Below are positions 9,193 to 18,878 of a stretch of DNA of 46,067 bases, piece by piece. The translations under genes were made by a program, and so were the position numbers. The DNA is from Planctomycetaceae bacterium (GTDB taxonomy: Bacteria > Planctomycetota > Planctomycetia > Pirellulales > Pirellulaceae): NCBI GenBank assembly GCA_012729315.1, contig JAAYDI010000037.1, positions 1-46,067 on the forward strand, written 5' to 3'. A model generated the notes under the pieces. The model had not been told where the DNA came from and searched no databases. It worked only from the letters and a program-made list of their open reading frames with translations. Every line of letters starts with the position of its first letter. The first letter of the stretch is position 1.

Positions 9193-10086
9193 ATGACCAT
9201 TGATATTGCGATCGTTCCGGTGGCTGGACACGGCACCCGCCTTTTGCCCGCCACCAAGAGTCAACCGAAGGAGATGCTGTCGGTCGGGCGCAAGCCCGTC
9301 GTGCAGTATGTCGTGGAAGAACTGGGGCTGTCCGGCATCCGACGCATCCTGTTCATCACGTCGCGCGGCAAGACGTCGATCGAGCAGCATTTCGATATCG
9401 ACGAGCAGCTGACGTCGTATCTGCGCGAGACCGGCCGCGAAGAACAACTGATGGATCTCGAGTTCGAACGGCAGGCGATGGAGTACTTCTACACGCGTCA
9501 GCGCCGGCAGCTGGGGCTCGGCCATGCCGTGCTCTGCGCCCGGTCGCTGGTCGGCAATCAGCCGTTCGTGGTCGCCCTGGGCGATTCCATTATCGGGCTG
9601 CACGCCCAGTCGGACATCGTGGCCCGCATGATCGAGCGGTTCGACGCCACCAATGCCGACGTGGTCGTGGCGTTCGAGCGGGTGCCGCGCGCGGAAGTGG
9701 TGCATTACGGGATTGCCAAGCCGCGCTGCGGCGGTGCGGCCGTGTTCGAACTGGAGGACGTGATCGAGAAGCCGGCGGTGGACGAGGCCCCCAGCGATCT
9801 GGCGGTGGCGGCGCGCTACGTCTTCAGTCCAGCCATCTTCGATGCGCTCGAGAAGACGCTGCCGGGCAAGGGGGGGGAGATCCAGTTGACGGACGCCATC
9901 CGGCTGCTGCTCAAACAGGGGCACAAGGGGCTGGGGGTCACGCTGACCGACGAGGAGCGGCGTTTCGACATCGGGAACTTCGACAGCTACTTCCGGACGT
10001 TTGTCGAGTTTGCCTTGAGCGACGTCCAGTACGGCCCGGCATTGCGCCAATTCGTACGCGAACTACTCGAACGCGAGGAGCGCTAA
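9193..10086 (+). CDS. galU: UTP-glucose-1-phosphate uridylyltransferase
   Basis: A 297-residue cytoplasmic nucleotidyltransferase making UDP-glucose (or a related UDP-sugar) from UTP and sugar-1-phosphate. The signature [11 protein letters not shown] spans 12-22, followed by the conserved PKEML. Further on are [10 protein letters not shown] and [18 protein letters not shown], typical of GalU. ATG 9193 has AGGTGA at 9179-9184. The gene begins 8 bases after the cytochrome stop, and its TAA overlaps the ATG of the next gene by one base (TAATG). Coupling with a glucuronokinase-like gene raises the possibility that its substrate is glucuronate-1-phosphate rather than, or in addition to, glucose-1-phosphate. 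Confidence 0.93.
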   Translation: MTIDIAIVPVAGHGTRLLPATKSQPKEMLSVGRKPVVQYVVEELGLSGIRRILFITSRGKTSIEQHFDIDEQLTSYLRETGREEQLMDLEFERQAMEYFYTRQRRQLGLGHAVLCARSLVGNQPFVVALGDSIIGLHAQSDIVARMIERFDATNADVVVAFERVPRAEVVHYGIAKPRCGGAAVFELEDVIEKPAVDEAPSDLAVAARYVFSPAIFDALEKTLPGKGGEIQLTDAIRLLLKQGHKGLGVTLTDEERRFDIGNFDSYFRTFVEFALSDVQYGPALRQFVRELLEREER

Positions 10087-11090
10087 TGGAACTGCTGCGT
10101 CGACGTGCCTACGCGCGAGCGGGTCTGATGGGGAATCCTTCGGACGGATACCACGGCAAGACCCTCTCGGTGATTGTCCGGAATTTCCGGGCCGAGGTCG
10201 TGCTCTATGAATGGGAAGATGTCGAGATCGTGCTGACGCAGGAGGACCGCGTCCGGTTCCCGTCGGTCAGGGAGCTGGTGCGCGACGTGGACCTCCACGG
10301 CTACTATGGCGGGATCCGCCTGGTCAAGGCGACCATCAAGAAGTTCGTCGAGTACTGCCGCGGTCGGCACGCGCTGCACGACCGCAACTTCTCGATTCGC
10401 TATGCCACCAACATCCCGCGCCAGGTCGGGCTGGCCGGGTCGAGCGCGATCATCGTGGCGACAACCCGCGCGCTGATGGAGTTCTATCAGGTGGCGATCC
10501 CGCTCGACGTGCAGCCGTCGTTCGTACTGAGCGTGGAGCGGGACGAGCTGGGGATCGCGGCGGGCCTGCAGGATCGCGTCGTGCAGGTGTATGGCGGGCT
10601 GGTGTACATGGACTTCTCGCGCACAGCGATGGTCGAAAAGCACGGACTCTGGTGCGGGCGCTACGAGCCGCTCGATCCCACGCTGCTGCCCCCGCTGTAT
10701 CTCGCCTACAGCGAGGAGGCGGGGGAGCCGACCGAAGTGTTCCACAACAACCTGCGCGCGCGGTACGACGCCGGCGAGCCGGCGGTGGTCGAGGCGATGC
10801 GGGAGTTTGCCGGTCTGGCCCAGCAGGCCCGGGAAGCGCTGGTGCAGCGGCAGACCGACCGGCTGGCGGCGCTGATCGACCGGAACTTCGACCTGCGCTG
10901 TTCGATCTGCCGTCTGCCCCGAGCGCATCTGGAGATGATCGAGGTGGCGCGCCGAGTCGGGGCGAGCGCCAAGTTTGCCGGTTCGGGCGGTGCCATTATC
11001 GGCGTGTATCGCGATGACGCGATGTTCCACGATCTGACCCAGGCACTTGGGGATATCGGGTGCCGCGTGATCCGGCCGGACATTGCCTGA
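10086..11090 (+). CDS. GHMP-family sugar kinase resembling glucuronokinase
   Basis: 334 residues. The GHMP ATP loop is [11 protein letters not shown] (111-121), with the C-terminal glycine motif [12 protein letters not shown] near 298-309. Segments [28 protein letters not shown] and LLPPLYLAY match, from memory, plant glucuronokinase, which phosphorylates D-glucuronate at C1. The product would be glucuronate-1-phosphate, which a uridylyltransferase converts to UDP-glucuronate. The start overlaps the galU stop (TAATG), so the pair is translationally coupled and likely works as one UDP-sugar route. Other GHMP sugar kinases (arabino-, galacto- or heptose kinases) are less similar in these motifs. 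Confidence is high for the family, moderate for the substrate. Confidence 0.8.
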   Translation: MELLRRRAYARAGLMGNPSDGYHGKTLSVIVRNFRAEVVLYEWEDVEIVLTQEDRVRFPSVRELVRDVDLHGYYGGIRLVKATIKKFVEYCRGRHALHDRNFSIRYATNIPRQVGLAGSSAIIVATTRALMEFYQVAIPLDVQPSFVLSVERDELGIAAGLQDRVVQVYGGLVYMDFSRTAMVEKHGLWCGRYEPLDPTLLPPLYLAYSEEAGEPTEVFHNNLRARYDAGEPAVVEAMREFAGLAQQAREALVQRQTDRLAALIDRNFDLRCSICRLPRAHLEMIEVARRVGASAKFAGSGGAIIGVYRDDAMFHDLTQALGDIGCRVIRPDIA

Positions 11091-11107
11091 GCTGTAAAGG
11101 GGACACC

Positions 11108-13468
11108 ATGGGGGAGACGCGACGTGGTCTGGCTGGCTGGTCGGCGGCGACGGTGCTGGTGAGTGCCTTTCTGCTGTTTCAGGTGCAGCCGATGGTCAGC
11201 AAGATGATCCTGCCCTGGTTTGGCGGGAGCCCCTCGGTGTGGACGATGTGCATGCTGTTCTTTCAGGCGGTTTTGCTGGCCGGCTACAGTTACGCGCACG
11301 CGCTGGAGCGGGTGCCGCGCACGCGCGTGGCGGGGCTGGTGCATCTGGGGCTGCTGGCCAGCGCCGTGGTGATCCTGCTGCTCCTGCCGATCCTGCCGGC
11401 TCCGGCCTGGAAGCCGCCCGACAGTGCCCGGCCGCAACTGCGGATCCTGACGCTGCTGGCCGCCCATGTCGGGCTCCCTTACTTCCTGCTGTCCGCCTCC
11501 GCGCCGCTGGTACAGGCCTGGTACAGCCGCGCGTTTCACGGCCGTGTGCCGTACCGCTTCTACGCCCTGTCGAATCTTGGTTCCCTGTCAGCGCTGTTGT
11601 CCTATCCGTTCCTGATCGAACCGGCGTTCGATCTGCGTTCCCAGAGCACGCTCTGGTCCTGCGGCTTCCTGGCCTTCGCGCTGCTCACGGGCGGGCTGGC
11701 GCTGATCATGGCCCTGTGGAACCTGCCCGCCGCGCACCGGGTGGAGGCCGGATCGGCGGTGCCGGCCCGCCCCACTCCGGTCCGGCACTTCCTGCTGTGG
11801 CTGTTGCTGCCCGCCTTCAGCACGATGAGTCTCCTGGCGATCACCAATCAGATCTGCCAGGACGTGGCCGTCGTCCCTTTCCTGTGGATTGCTCCGTTGA
11901 GCCTCTATCTGATCACTTACATCATCTGTTTTGACGCCGAGAGGTGGTATCGGCGCGTCGTGACCTCCGTGCTCACCCTGGCCGTGACCTTTGTGATCGC
12001 CGCTCTGCTCGTACCGGACCACTTCGAGCCGGTGTTGCGGCGATTCGGCCTGCCGGCCGAATTGCCCGACGTGATGGACAACCTGGCACTGGAGTCCAGT
12101 GTCTATCTCGCGGCGCTGTTCCTGATCTGCATGCTGTGCCACGGCGAACTGGTACGCATCAAGCCGGGGTCGCAGCACCTGACACTGTTCTATCTGCTGA
12201 TCGCCGCCGGCGGTGTCCTCGGCGGACTGTTTGTCGCCCTGGCCTGTCCCCGCCTCTTCACGGCACTGATCGAAGTGAATATCTGCCTGATCGGCGGTGC
12301 ACTGCTGGCCGCCTGCATCCTGCTGCAGGCGTGGTGGGGACGCGAGCGGCGGTGGGCCAGCTGGTGGTACGCGCTGGCCAGCCTCCCGCTGACAATCGGT
12401 CGCGATCTGACGCTGTCAGTATTCCGTCGCCGGGATCTGCACTCCGCGCTGGCGCGGCAACAGCAGGTCGTGCGGAAACTGCATCTCATCCAACGTCGGC
12501 GCAAGTGGCGGACGCTCTGGAGCCTGGTGCTGCCACTCCCCTTCCTGGCCGCCTTGCTGCTCGTGATCGCCATCCCGCGGTACGTGGATTACTCGAACCA
12601 GCTCGTTGCGCGCCGCAACTTCTATGGAGTGTTGAGTGTCAAGGAATATGGCGGTCTGGAGAGCGGGGATCTGCGACGGAATCTCTACAACGGCCGTATT
12701 CTGCACGGTGTGCAGCTGATGACGCCGGACAGGCGGCGGATGCCGACAACCTACTATGTGCCGTCGAGCGGCGTGGGGTTGGCGCTGGTGAACCTGGCCG
12801 TGTCCGGGCCGCTGCGCGTGGCTGCCGTCGGGCTGGGAACAGGCACCATCGCCGCCTATGGCCAGCAGGGCGATTACTACTGCTTCTACGAAATCAACCC
12901 GGAGGTGGAGGCGATTGCCCGGCAGTTCTTCACCTACCTGACCGACTGCCCCGCGACCGTCGAAGTGAAACTGGGCGATGCCCGCCTGTCGATGGAACAG
13001 GAAGCGCTGTCACAGGACTACGACGTCATCGCGCTGGACGCGTTCAGCGGCGACGCGATCCCCGCGCACCTGTTGACCGTCGAAGCGTTCGCGGTGTACC
13101 TCCGCCACCTCAAACCGACCGGCGTCATTGCCGTCCACACGAGCAACCGCCACCTGGATCTGCAGCCGATCGTCGCGCTGATCGCGCGGTGCTACCGGAT
13201 GCAGGCGGTGGGGGTCAACGTGGTGGACGCCGAAGGCGTGGGGGACTCGGCATCCGAATGGCTGCTGCTCACCCGCAACCAGGAATTCCTCCAGACCCCA
13301 GCGGTCGTCGACGGATCGTGGCCGCTCGATCCCCCCGATCCCGCCATCCATGTGTGGACGGATCAGTACAGCAACCTGTTCCAGATCCTCACGGCGCGCG
13401 AGAAGTGGAGGAACACCTGGGCGACGTGGCGGCAGAAATGGGGGATCGCTCAGTCGCCTGGCGACTGA
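11108..13468 (+). CDS. Membrane protein fused to a spermidine-synthase-like domain
   Basis: 786 residues. About the first 430 are strongly hydrophobic with many transmembrane helices (starting FQVQPMVSKMILPWFGGSPSVW), and one further hydrophobic helix lies near 470-490. The C-terminal domain, from about 560, is a Rossmann-type spermidine synthase fold: AVGLGTGTIAAYG near 573, the acidic FYEINPEVE, and LDAFSGDAIPAHLLT. This is the fused MFS/spermidine synthase architecture common in environmental bacteria. The true substrate is unknown and need not be a polyamine. ATG 11108 is preceded by AAAGGGG. It follows the sugar kinase by 17 bases and probably shares its transcript. Confidence 0.85.
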   Translation: MGETRRGLAGWSAATVLVSAFLLFQVQPMVSKMILPWFGGSPSVWTMCMLFFQAVLLAGYSYAHALERVPRTRVAGLVHLGLLASAVVILLLLPILPAPAWKPPDSARPQLRILTLLAAHVGLPYFLLSASAPLVQAWYSRAFHGRVPYRFYALSNLGSLSALLSYPFLIEPAFDLRSQSTLWSCGFLAFALLTGGLALIMALWNLPAAHRVEAGSAVPARPTPVRHFLLWLLLPAFSTMSLLAITNQICQDVAVVPFLWIAPLSLYLITYIICFDAERWYRRVVTSVLTLAVTFVIAALLVPDHFEPVLRRFGLPAELPDVMDNLALESSVYLAALFLICMLCHGELVRIKPGSQHLTLFYLLIAAGGVLGGLFVALACPRLFTALIEVNICLIGGALLAACILLQAWWGRERRWASWWYALASLPLTIGRDLTLSVFRRRDLHSALARQQQVVRKLHLIQRRRKWRTLWSLVLPLPFLAALLLVIAIPRYVDYSNQLVARRNFYGVLSVKEYGGLESGDLRRNLYNGRILHGVQLMTPDRRRMPTTYYVPSSGVGLALVNLAVSGPLRVAAVGLGTGTIAAYGQQGDYYCFYEINPEVEAIARQFFTYLTDCPATVEVKLGDARLSMEQEALSQDYDVIALDAFSGDAIPAHLLTVEAFAVYLRHLKPTGVIAVHTSNRHLDLQPIVALIARCYRMQAVGVNVVDAEGVGDSASEWLLLTRNQEFLQTPAVVDGSWPLDPPDPAIHVWTDQYSNLFQILTAREKWRNTWATWRQKWGIAQSPGD

Positions 13469-13470
13469 GC
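13448..13470. terminator. Perfect hairpin between convergent genes
   Basis: A 10-bp perfect stem (GCTCAGTCGC/GCGACTGAGC) with a 3-base loop overlaps the stop codon of the spermidine-synthase-like gene and faces the end of mutS. No T-run follows on either strand, so termination is plausible but unproven. Confidence 0.45.
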
Positions 13471-13487
13471 GTGCCGGCGCAGGCCGG

Positions 13488-16109
13488 TCAGTTCCGGTCC
13501 TCCTGCCGCAACTCGTTTCGCCAGCGGTGCAGCAGCTGGAGCGCATCGAACGGCGTGAGGTGATCGACGTCGGTTTCCCGGATCGTTTCCAGCAGCGGAT
13601 GCTCCAGCGGTGCGAACAGGGTCAGCTGGATATCGCCGCGGTGGCGCCGGGTTCGCCCTGCGCCGATCCGCGGCCGTCCCTGGTCGTCAACATGTTCGGC
13701 TTCCAGCTGCGCCAGAATCTGTTTGGCCCGTTCATTCACGCTGCGCGGGACGCCTGCCAGGCGGGCCACGTGGATGCCGTAGCTCTTGTCCGCCGCGCCA
13801 GGGACAATCTTGTGCAGGAACACCACCTGGTCTTCCCACTCCTGGACCGATACGTTGAGATTCACGACGCCGGAAAGCGTGCTGGCCAGGTCGGTCAGCT
13901 CATGATAATGCGTGGCGAACAACGTGCGGCAGCCGACATGATCGTGCAGATGCTCGACGATGGCCCACGCCAGCGACAGGCCGTCATACGTGCTGGTGCC
14001 GCGGCCGATTTCATCGAGGATCACGAGGCTCCGCGATGAGGCGGTATTGAGAATGCGCGCCGTCTCCGTCATCTCCACCATGAACGTGCTCTGCCCGCGC
14101 GCCAGCTCGTCGCTGGCTCCAACCCGGGCGAAAATCCGATCGGCAATCCCGATCACCGCCTGGGCGGCCGGCACGAAGCTGCCCAGTTGGGCCAGCAGGG
14201 TCAGCAGCGCGACCTGCCGGATGTACGTGCTCTTGCCCGCCATGTTGGGGCCGGTGATCAGCAGGATCCGGCCGTGCTGGGGATCGGCGGTCGTATCGTT
14301 TGGGGTGAAGGTGCCTTGCGGCTCCACGATGTCCAGCACCGGGTGGCGGCCGTCGACGACGTTCAACACCGGCTCGTCGACGAGCACCGGCCGGCAGTAA
14401 CGCTGGTGCGCCGCCAGGTCGGCCAGGCCGCACAGCACATCCAGCTGCGCCAGCGCCGCGGCGGTCGCCTGGAGTCGCCGCGCCGCGGCATGCACGGCCT
14501 CCCGCAACGCGACAAACAGCTCGTACTCCAGCTGTTTCGACTTCTCGTCGGCCGACAACACCTGCTCTTCGTACTCCTTCAACTCCGGAGTGATGTAGCG
14601 TTCGGCGTTCTTGAGCGTCTGTTTGCGGATGTAGTCGTCCGGCACGCGCTGCTGCTGCGCGGCGGAGACTTCGATGTAGTAGCCGAAAACCTTGTTGAAG
14701 CCCACCTTCAGTTTGGGGATGCCCGTCCGTTCGATCTCCCGCGCCTGGTACTGCGCCATCCACTGTTTGCCGCCGGCCGCCAGCTCCCGCACGCGGTCCA
14801 GCTCGGCGTGGTAGCCGGTCCGGATCAGCCCGCCGTCCTTGGACGTCAGCGGGCATTCGTCCACCAGCGCGGCAGCGAGCTGGTCGCGCAGCTCCGCACA
14901 GGGATCCAGCTCCCTCTCCAGTTGCTGCAGCAACTCGGCGTTGCTGTCCGCCAGCTGCTGCTTGACTGCCGGCACGCTCCACAGCGCGCGCCCGATGCAG
15001 CTGAGATCCCGCGGGCTGGCTCGCCCCGTGGCGACGCGGGACAGCAGCCGCTCGATGTCGTACGTGCCTTTGAGTTCATCGCGCAACGCGCCCCGGACGC
15101 CGCTCGCCCGCATCAACTCCTCCACGGCGTCCAGCCGGCGATTGATTGCCTCGCGCTGAGTGAGTGGCGCGGCGATCCATTCCGACAACAGGCGCGAACC
15201 CATGGCCGTTGTCGTCCGATCGATCACGGCCAGCAGCGAGCCGTCGCGGCGGCCGTCGCGGATCGTACGCGTGATCTCCAGGCTGCGGCGCGTGGACTCG
15301 TCAATCTCGAGATACTGGCCCACCCGGTAGGGCACGAGACGATCGAAGTGATCGAGCGACGTGCGCTGGGTCTCCATCAGGTAGTCGAGGATCGCCCCGG
15401 CCGCCCGCACCCCTGCCGTGTCCTGCTCGGTGAACCCGAAACCCTCCAGACTCGCCGTCGCGAAGAATTTGGCCAGCTGCTCCTGCGCGGCGTCGTACGC
15501 AAATGCCCAGGCGGGACGCCGCGTGATCATGCAACTGCGGGCTACATGGTCGGGCAACGGCGGCGCGTCGTCGGCCAGCAAACACTCGCTTGGCCCGATC
15601 CGGTTCAGCTCGTCAGCCAACTGCTGCGCCGGAAAACACGCGGCGAAGAATCGGCCTGTGGAGAGTTCTGCCCAGGCGATTCCGACCTCGTGCGCCGCCA
15701 CCCCGCTCCGCGGCACGCCGTGCGCCACCGCAGCCAGGAAGTTGCTCTCCCGCGGATCCAGCAGCGCGTCGTCGGTCAGCGTGCCGGGGGACACCACCCG
15801 CGTCACCTCCCGCTTGACCAGACCCTTCGCCAGCTTCGGATCCTCCACCTGCTCGCACACCGCGGCGCGATAACCGGCCGTGATGATCTTCCCCAGATAG
15901 CTGTCCAGCTGGTGGTAAGGAAACCCGGCCATGGGGACCGGGTTCTCCCCCTTGTCGCGGCTGGTAAGCGTCAGCCCCAGTTCGCGCGCCGCCGTCTTCG
16001 CATCGTCGAAGAAAAGCTCGTAGAAGTCACCCATCCGGAACAGCAACAGTGCATCGCCACAGGCCGCCTTGGCGTCCTGGTACTGTTGCATCATCGGCGT
16101 CGTGGCCAT
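13488..16109 (-). CDS. mutS: DNA mismatch repair ATPase MutS
   Basis: 873 residues, normal for MutS. The mismatch-contacting FYE is at 29-31 (FRMGDFYELFFDDA). The connector, lever and clamp regions follow, then the ATPase with Walker A GPNMAGKST (620-628), Walker B VILDEIGRGTSTYDG and the conserved LFATHYHEL. The protein recognises mispairs with MutL partners, none of which is in this window. ATG 16109 is chosen because it opens the family's usual N-terminus (MMQQYQDAK); the in-frame extension to 16247 is rich in Arg/Pro and not MutS-like. Confidence 0.97.
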   Translation of the reverse strand: MATTPMMQQYQDAKAACGDALLLFRMGDFYELFFDDAKTAARELGLTLTSRDKGENPVPMAGFPYHQLDSYLGKIITAGYRAAVCEQVEDPKLAKGLVKREVTRVVSPGTLTDDALLDPRESNFLAAVAHGVPRSGVAAHEVGIAWAELSTGRFFAACFPAQQLADELNRIGPSECLLADDAPPLPDHVARSCMITRRPAWAFAYDAAQEQLAKFFATASLEGFGFTEQDTAGVRAAGAILDYLMETQRTSLDHFDRLVPYRVGQYLEIDESTRRSLEITRTIRDGRRDGSLLAVIDRTTTAMGSRLLSEWIAAPLTQREAINRRLDAVEELMRASGVRGALRDELKGTYDIERLLSRVATGRASPRDLSCIGRALWSVPAVKQQLADSNAELLQQLERELDPCAELRDQLAAALVDECPLTSKDGGLIRTGYHAELDRVRELAAGGKQWMAQYQAREIERTGIPKLKVGFNKVFGYYIEVSAAQQQRVPDDYIRKQTLKNAERYITPELKEYEEQVLSADEKSKQLEYELFVALREAVHAAARRLQATAAALAQLDVLCGLADLAAHQRYCRPVLVDEPVLNVVDGRHPVLDIVEPQGTFTPNDTTADPQHGRILLITGPNMAGKSTYIRQVALLTLLAQLGSFVPAAQAVIGIADRIFARVGASDELARGQSTFMVEMTETARILNTASSRSLVILDEIGRGTSTYDGLSLAWAIVEHLHDHVGCRTLFATHYHELTDLASTLSGVVNLNVSVQEWEDQVVFLHKIVPGAADKSYGIHVARLAGVPRSVNERAKQILAQLEAEHVDDQGRPRIGAGRTRRHRGDIQLTLFAPLEHPLLETIRETDVDHLTPFDALQLLHRWRNELRQEDRN

Positions 16110-16313
16110 GCGTGGTCGCGGTCCGTAACGGCGAAACGGGATAACGAAAAAACCGGCACGCCGACGGGCGCCAACCGTCGGACGGCGCGGACTGAACAAC
16201 GTGCTGCTCAGCGGCACAGTGCGAGCAGCACGTATGATACGCACCACAGGCCGGTCGTGGGAATGGCCCCGCAGCGTTTCTTGCTGTGCACTGCACCGGG
16301 ACAGAAGTGGACG

Positions 16314-16348
16314 ACGAATGACGAATGACGAATGACGAATGACGAATG
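16314..16348. repeat. Five perfect tandem copies of a 7-bp unit
   Basis: The unit ACGAATG repeats five times without change in the spacer between the mutS start and the fliG end. No gene overlaps it. Confidence 0.9.
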
Positions 16349-16366
16349 GAGGATGGCGGGGGATGC

Positions 16367-17362
16367 TTATTGGATCATCTCTTCGGTATCTTCATCGGCG
16401 TGGGTCGTGATTTCGCCGGCATCTTCCAGACGCCGGATGATGTCGACGATCTGTTGCTGGACCGCCTCCACTTCCGACAGCCGCACCGACCCGCGCATCT
16501 CCATTTCCTCGCGCAACATCTGGGAAGCCCGCTGTGACATGTTGCCCAGAATCTTCTGCTGCAGCTCTTCGCTCGAGCCCTTGAGCGCCATGGCCCACTG
16601 GGCGCTCTCCACATTCTTCAACACGGTCTGCACGTCCTTGTCGCGCAGCTTGTTGATGTCTTCGAACACGAACATCAGGCGGCGGATTTCGTCCACCAGC
16701 TCGGGATCCTCCTGGGCCAGGTTCTCCAGGAGATTGCGTTCGGTGGCGCGGTCGGTCACGTTGAGAATCTCCGCCACGGAAGCCACCCCCCCCGCATTCT
16801 CGAACTGCTGACTCATCACACTGACCATCCGCGACTCGAGCCCCTCCTCCACCTGCTTGATGACTTCCGGGTTCGTCTGCCCCATGTGCGCGACCCGCTG
16901 GATCACTGACATCTGGCGTTCGGGGGTCAGGCCGGCGATGATCTGTGCGCCGTAGGCCGGCGGCAGGTGCGAGAGGATGAGGGCAATTGTCTGCGGGTGT
17001 TCGTCGTTGATGTACGTGACGACGTTCTGCGGGTCGACCTTCTTGAGGAATCCGAACGGGAGCGCCTCGATCGATTGCTGTACTGTGTCGAGCGTGTCAC
17101 GGGCGTCTTTGCCCAGCGCCTGCTGGACCAGCGACTTGGCCACATCCAGACCGCCCCCGCTCCCAAGCAGCGCATTGGGGTTCGCCTCCGCAAACTCGTA
17201 GATCACCGCCTCCTGCTCGTTGCCAGTGACCGTTTCCAGCCGGGCAATCTCAATCGAGACCGCCTCGATCTGCTTGGCTTTGAGCTTGCTGAGCACCAGC
17301 GCAGCTTCATCCTGTGGCAGGCTCATCAACAGGACTGCAGCTTTTCGCAAACCGGACGTCAC
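16367..17362 (-). CDS. fliG: Flagellar motor switch protein FliG
   Basis: A 331-residue cytoplasmic rotor protein that couples torque from the stator to the MS ring and helps switch rotation. All three domains are visible: an N-terminal GLRKAAVLLMSLPQDEAA, a middle domain with the EHPQT motif (near 120), and a C-terminal domain ending in the torque helix region (LMFVFEDINKLRDKDVQTVL, then GNMSQRASQMLREEME). Length is typical. No other flagellar gene is adjacent apart from the more distant FlgI-like gene at 23.9 kb, so the locus is a scattered flagellar gene. mutS lies downstream on the same strand. Confidence 0.95.
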   Translation of the reverse strand: MTSGLRKAAVLLMSLPQDEAALVLSKLKAKQIEAVSIEIARLETVTGNEQEAVIYEFAEANPNALLGSGGGLDVAKSLVQQALGKDARDTLDTVQQSIEALPFGFLKKVDPQNVVTYINDEHPQTIALILSHLPPAYGAQIIAGLTPERQMSVIQRVAHMGQTNPEVIKQVEEGLESRMVSVMSQQFENAGGVASVAEILNVTDRATERNLLENLAQEDPELVDEIRRLMFVFEDINKLRDKDVQTVLKNVESAQWAMALKGSSEELQQKILGNMSQRASQMLREEMEMRGSVRLSEVEAVQQQIVDIIRRLEDAGEITTHADEDTEEMIQ

Positions 17363-17498
17363 GGCCGCGACCTCCCAGGGTGCAATGCAACATGGGGGGG
17401 CCGGTCCCGGTCCCGCACGCGTCTGCCGGGCGCAGGCGCATACGCCAATCCCATGTGTCGGAGAATATCGTCGCGCGAGGCTGGGAAAATTGAGGCGA

Positions 17499-17996
17499 TT
17501 ATTCGTCTTCGTCGCGGAGTGTGCAGATGCCCCATTGGCCGTGGCACTCGTCGACTCCTACCCGGACGACGCGCGGACGCACTCCCGCCCGGCGTTCCAG
17601 TTCTGCCAGCAACTGGCGTCCGATGTACTGCGCGAGCAGCTCGGCCGTCGTATTGGCCACAGGCAGTAGCGCGCACTCGCTGCGCGGAAAGACCCAGCGC
17701 CGCTGGGCGAACCTCACCTCCACCTCCTGGTCGCTTGCAGCTACGTGGATCCGCGGATGCGACGTGGGCAGCAGCATGTGATGGTCGAGCGTCTGGGTGA
17801 TGGTCTGCAGTGCATCTCGCAGCAGGATGAAGTCGACCACGTAGTGGTTCTCGTCCAGCGGTCCTTCGACCTCGGCCCACACGCGATAGTTGTGGCCATG
17901 CAGCGGCTCGCAGATCCCATCGCCGCAGGTGATGAAGTGCGCCGCGCTGAACACGTGACACTCTTTCTGTAACCGCACGGAGTAGGACTCGGACAT
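17499..17996 (-). CDS. 6-pyruvoyltetrahydropterin synthase/QueD family enzyme with combined CExxHGH motif
   Basis: 165 residues. Zinc ligands are His20 (FSAAH), His33 and His35. The active-site motif reads C29-E30-P-L-H-G-H, which carries both the QueD-type Cys (CxxxHGH) and the PTPS-III-type Glu (ExxHGH). QueD makes 6-carboxytetrahydropterin for queuosine; PTPS-III makes 6-hydroxymethyl-dihydropterin for folate-type cofactors, replacing FolB. The combined motif is known from a PTPS-I/III subgroup reported to do both. ATG 17996 begins the family's usual N-terminus; an open frame continues upstream inside citG but is a shadow. The gene follows the CitG-like gene by 14 bases in the same operon. 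Confidence 0.88.
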   Translation of the reverse strand: MSESYSVRLQKECHVFSAAHFITCGDGICEPLHGHNYRVWAEVEGPLDENHYVVDFILLRDALQTITQTLDHHMLLPTSHPRIHVAASDQEVEVRFAQRRWVFPRSECALLPVANTTAELLAQYIGRQLLAELERRAGVRPRVVRVGVDECHGQWGICTLRDEDE

Positions 17997-18010
17997 GATG
18001 GTGCCAGCCT

Positions 18011-18877
18011 TCAAAATGGAGGTTGCAACAGGCCGTCCCGCAGGGCGGCAAACAAACCGGCGGCGATCAGGTCGGCAGTCGTGCCCGGGTTCCGGCGATG
18101 ATGATCGCTGCGCAGCCAGCCGTCGAGCGCGGCGAGCTGCTGTGCGTAGGCGTCCGTGCCCGGTGCGCCGGCCGCCAGGACCCGGCTGGCACGCTCCGCC
18201 GCCTGCTGCGACATCGCCGGGCCGCATTTGCGCGCGATCAGACTGTCCCCGAGACGACTCAACAACTGCAGGTGCGTGTGCACGATCGTGTCGTTGAGCG
18301 ACCAGCCCCGGTTCGGCCCGGCCACGAGCCAGGGGAGCACGTCCGCCAGCACGGTGGCAAACCCGGTCACATATTGCAGCGCCACCAGATCCCGATCGCT
18401 GGCCGCGCGCATCGCCAGCAGCAGGTCCGGCGGGGCCGCCTCGGCGACATCCAACGTGTCGACATGTCCCAGTCCTCCGGGCTGCGCCAGGCGGATTGCG
18501 CGGTAGACATCCGCGCTGTCCGCCGACTGCAGACCGGACAGCACCTGCGCGACCCCTGACTGCAGCGGCACGCTCCGCGGCACCGCCGCCAGAGGTGCCA
18601 GCAACAGGATGGTCCCCAGGTTCGTATTGGTGCGGACCAGGCTGCGCGTCGCCTGCACCGCCTCGCGCACCGTTCGCCCCACCCCGGCGTCGCGGGCGCG
18701 GTCCATCGCCGGCGCGATCGCTACGGCACTCACCGCGAAGTCCACATAGGTCGTGTCCTCGAAGTCGACGCCCGGCTGCACGTTGCCCGGCTTGGGGGCC
18801 GCCGATTCGAGCAGGCAGGCGAGACTCGCACACTGGCCGGTGGACAGCGGGATCGCGATGGGCGGGCGGGCCGGCAT
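18011..18877 (-). CDS. CitG/MdcB-like triphosphoribosyl-dephospho-CoA synthase family protein
   Basis: 288 residues. The family signature SAAPKPGNV lies at 25-33, followed by GVDFEDTTYVDF, TNTNLGTILLLAPL and GWSLNDTIVHTHLQLLSRLGDSLIARKCG. True CitG/MdcB makes the prosthetic group of citrate or malonate lyase, but no such lyase is nearby. Homologues are, from memory, part of the tetrahydromethanopterin gene set of methylotrophs and planctomycetes, and the PTPS enzyme downstream fits a pterin cofactor role. The ATG is one base after the oleB stop, so translation is probably coupled. The family call is good; the substrate is inferred. Confidence 0.75.
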   Translation of the reverse strand: MPARPPIAIPLSTGQCASLACLLESAAPKPGNVQPGVDFEDTTYVDFAVSAVAIAPAMDRARDAGVGRTVREAVQATRSLVRTNTNLGTILLLAPLAAVPRSVPLQSGVAQVLSGLQSADSADVYRAIRLAQPGGLGHVDTLDVAEAAPPDLLLAMRAASDRDLVALQYVTGFATVLADVLPWLVAGPNRGWSLNDTIVHTHLQLLSRLGDSLIARKCGPAMSQQAAERASRVLAAGAPGTDAYAQQLAALDGWLRSDHHRRNPGTTADLIAAGLFAALRDGLLQPPF

Positions 18878-18878
18878 G

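Noticed and set aside
14187-16328. Long reading frame antisense to mutS
   Set aside because: It is a high-GC shadow of mutS with no recognisable motif.
18011-18877. Citrate lyase maturation gene
   Set aside because: No citrate or malonate lyase gene nearby; H4MPT association fits better.
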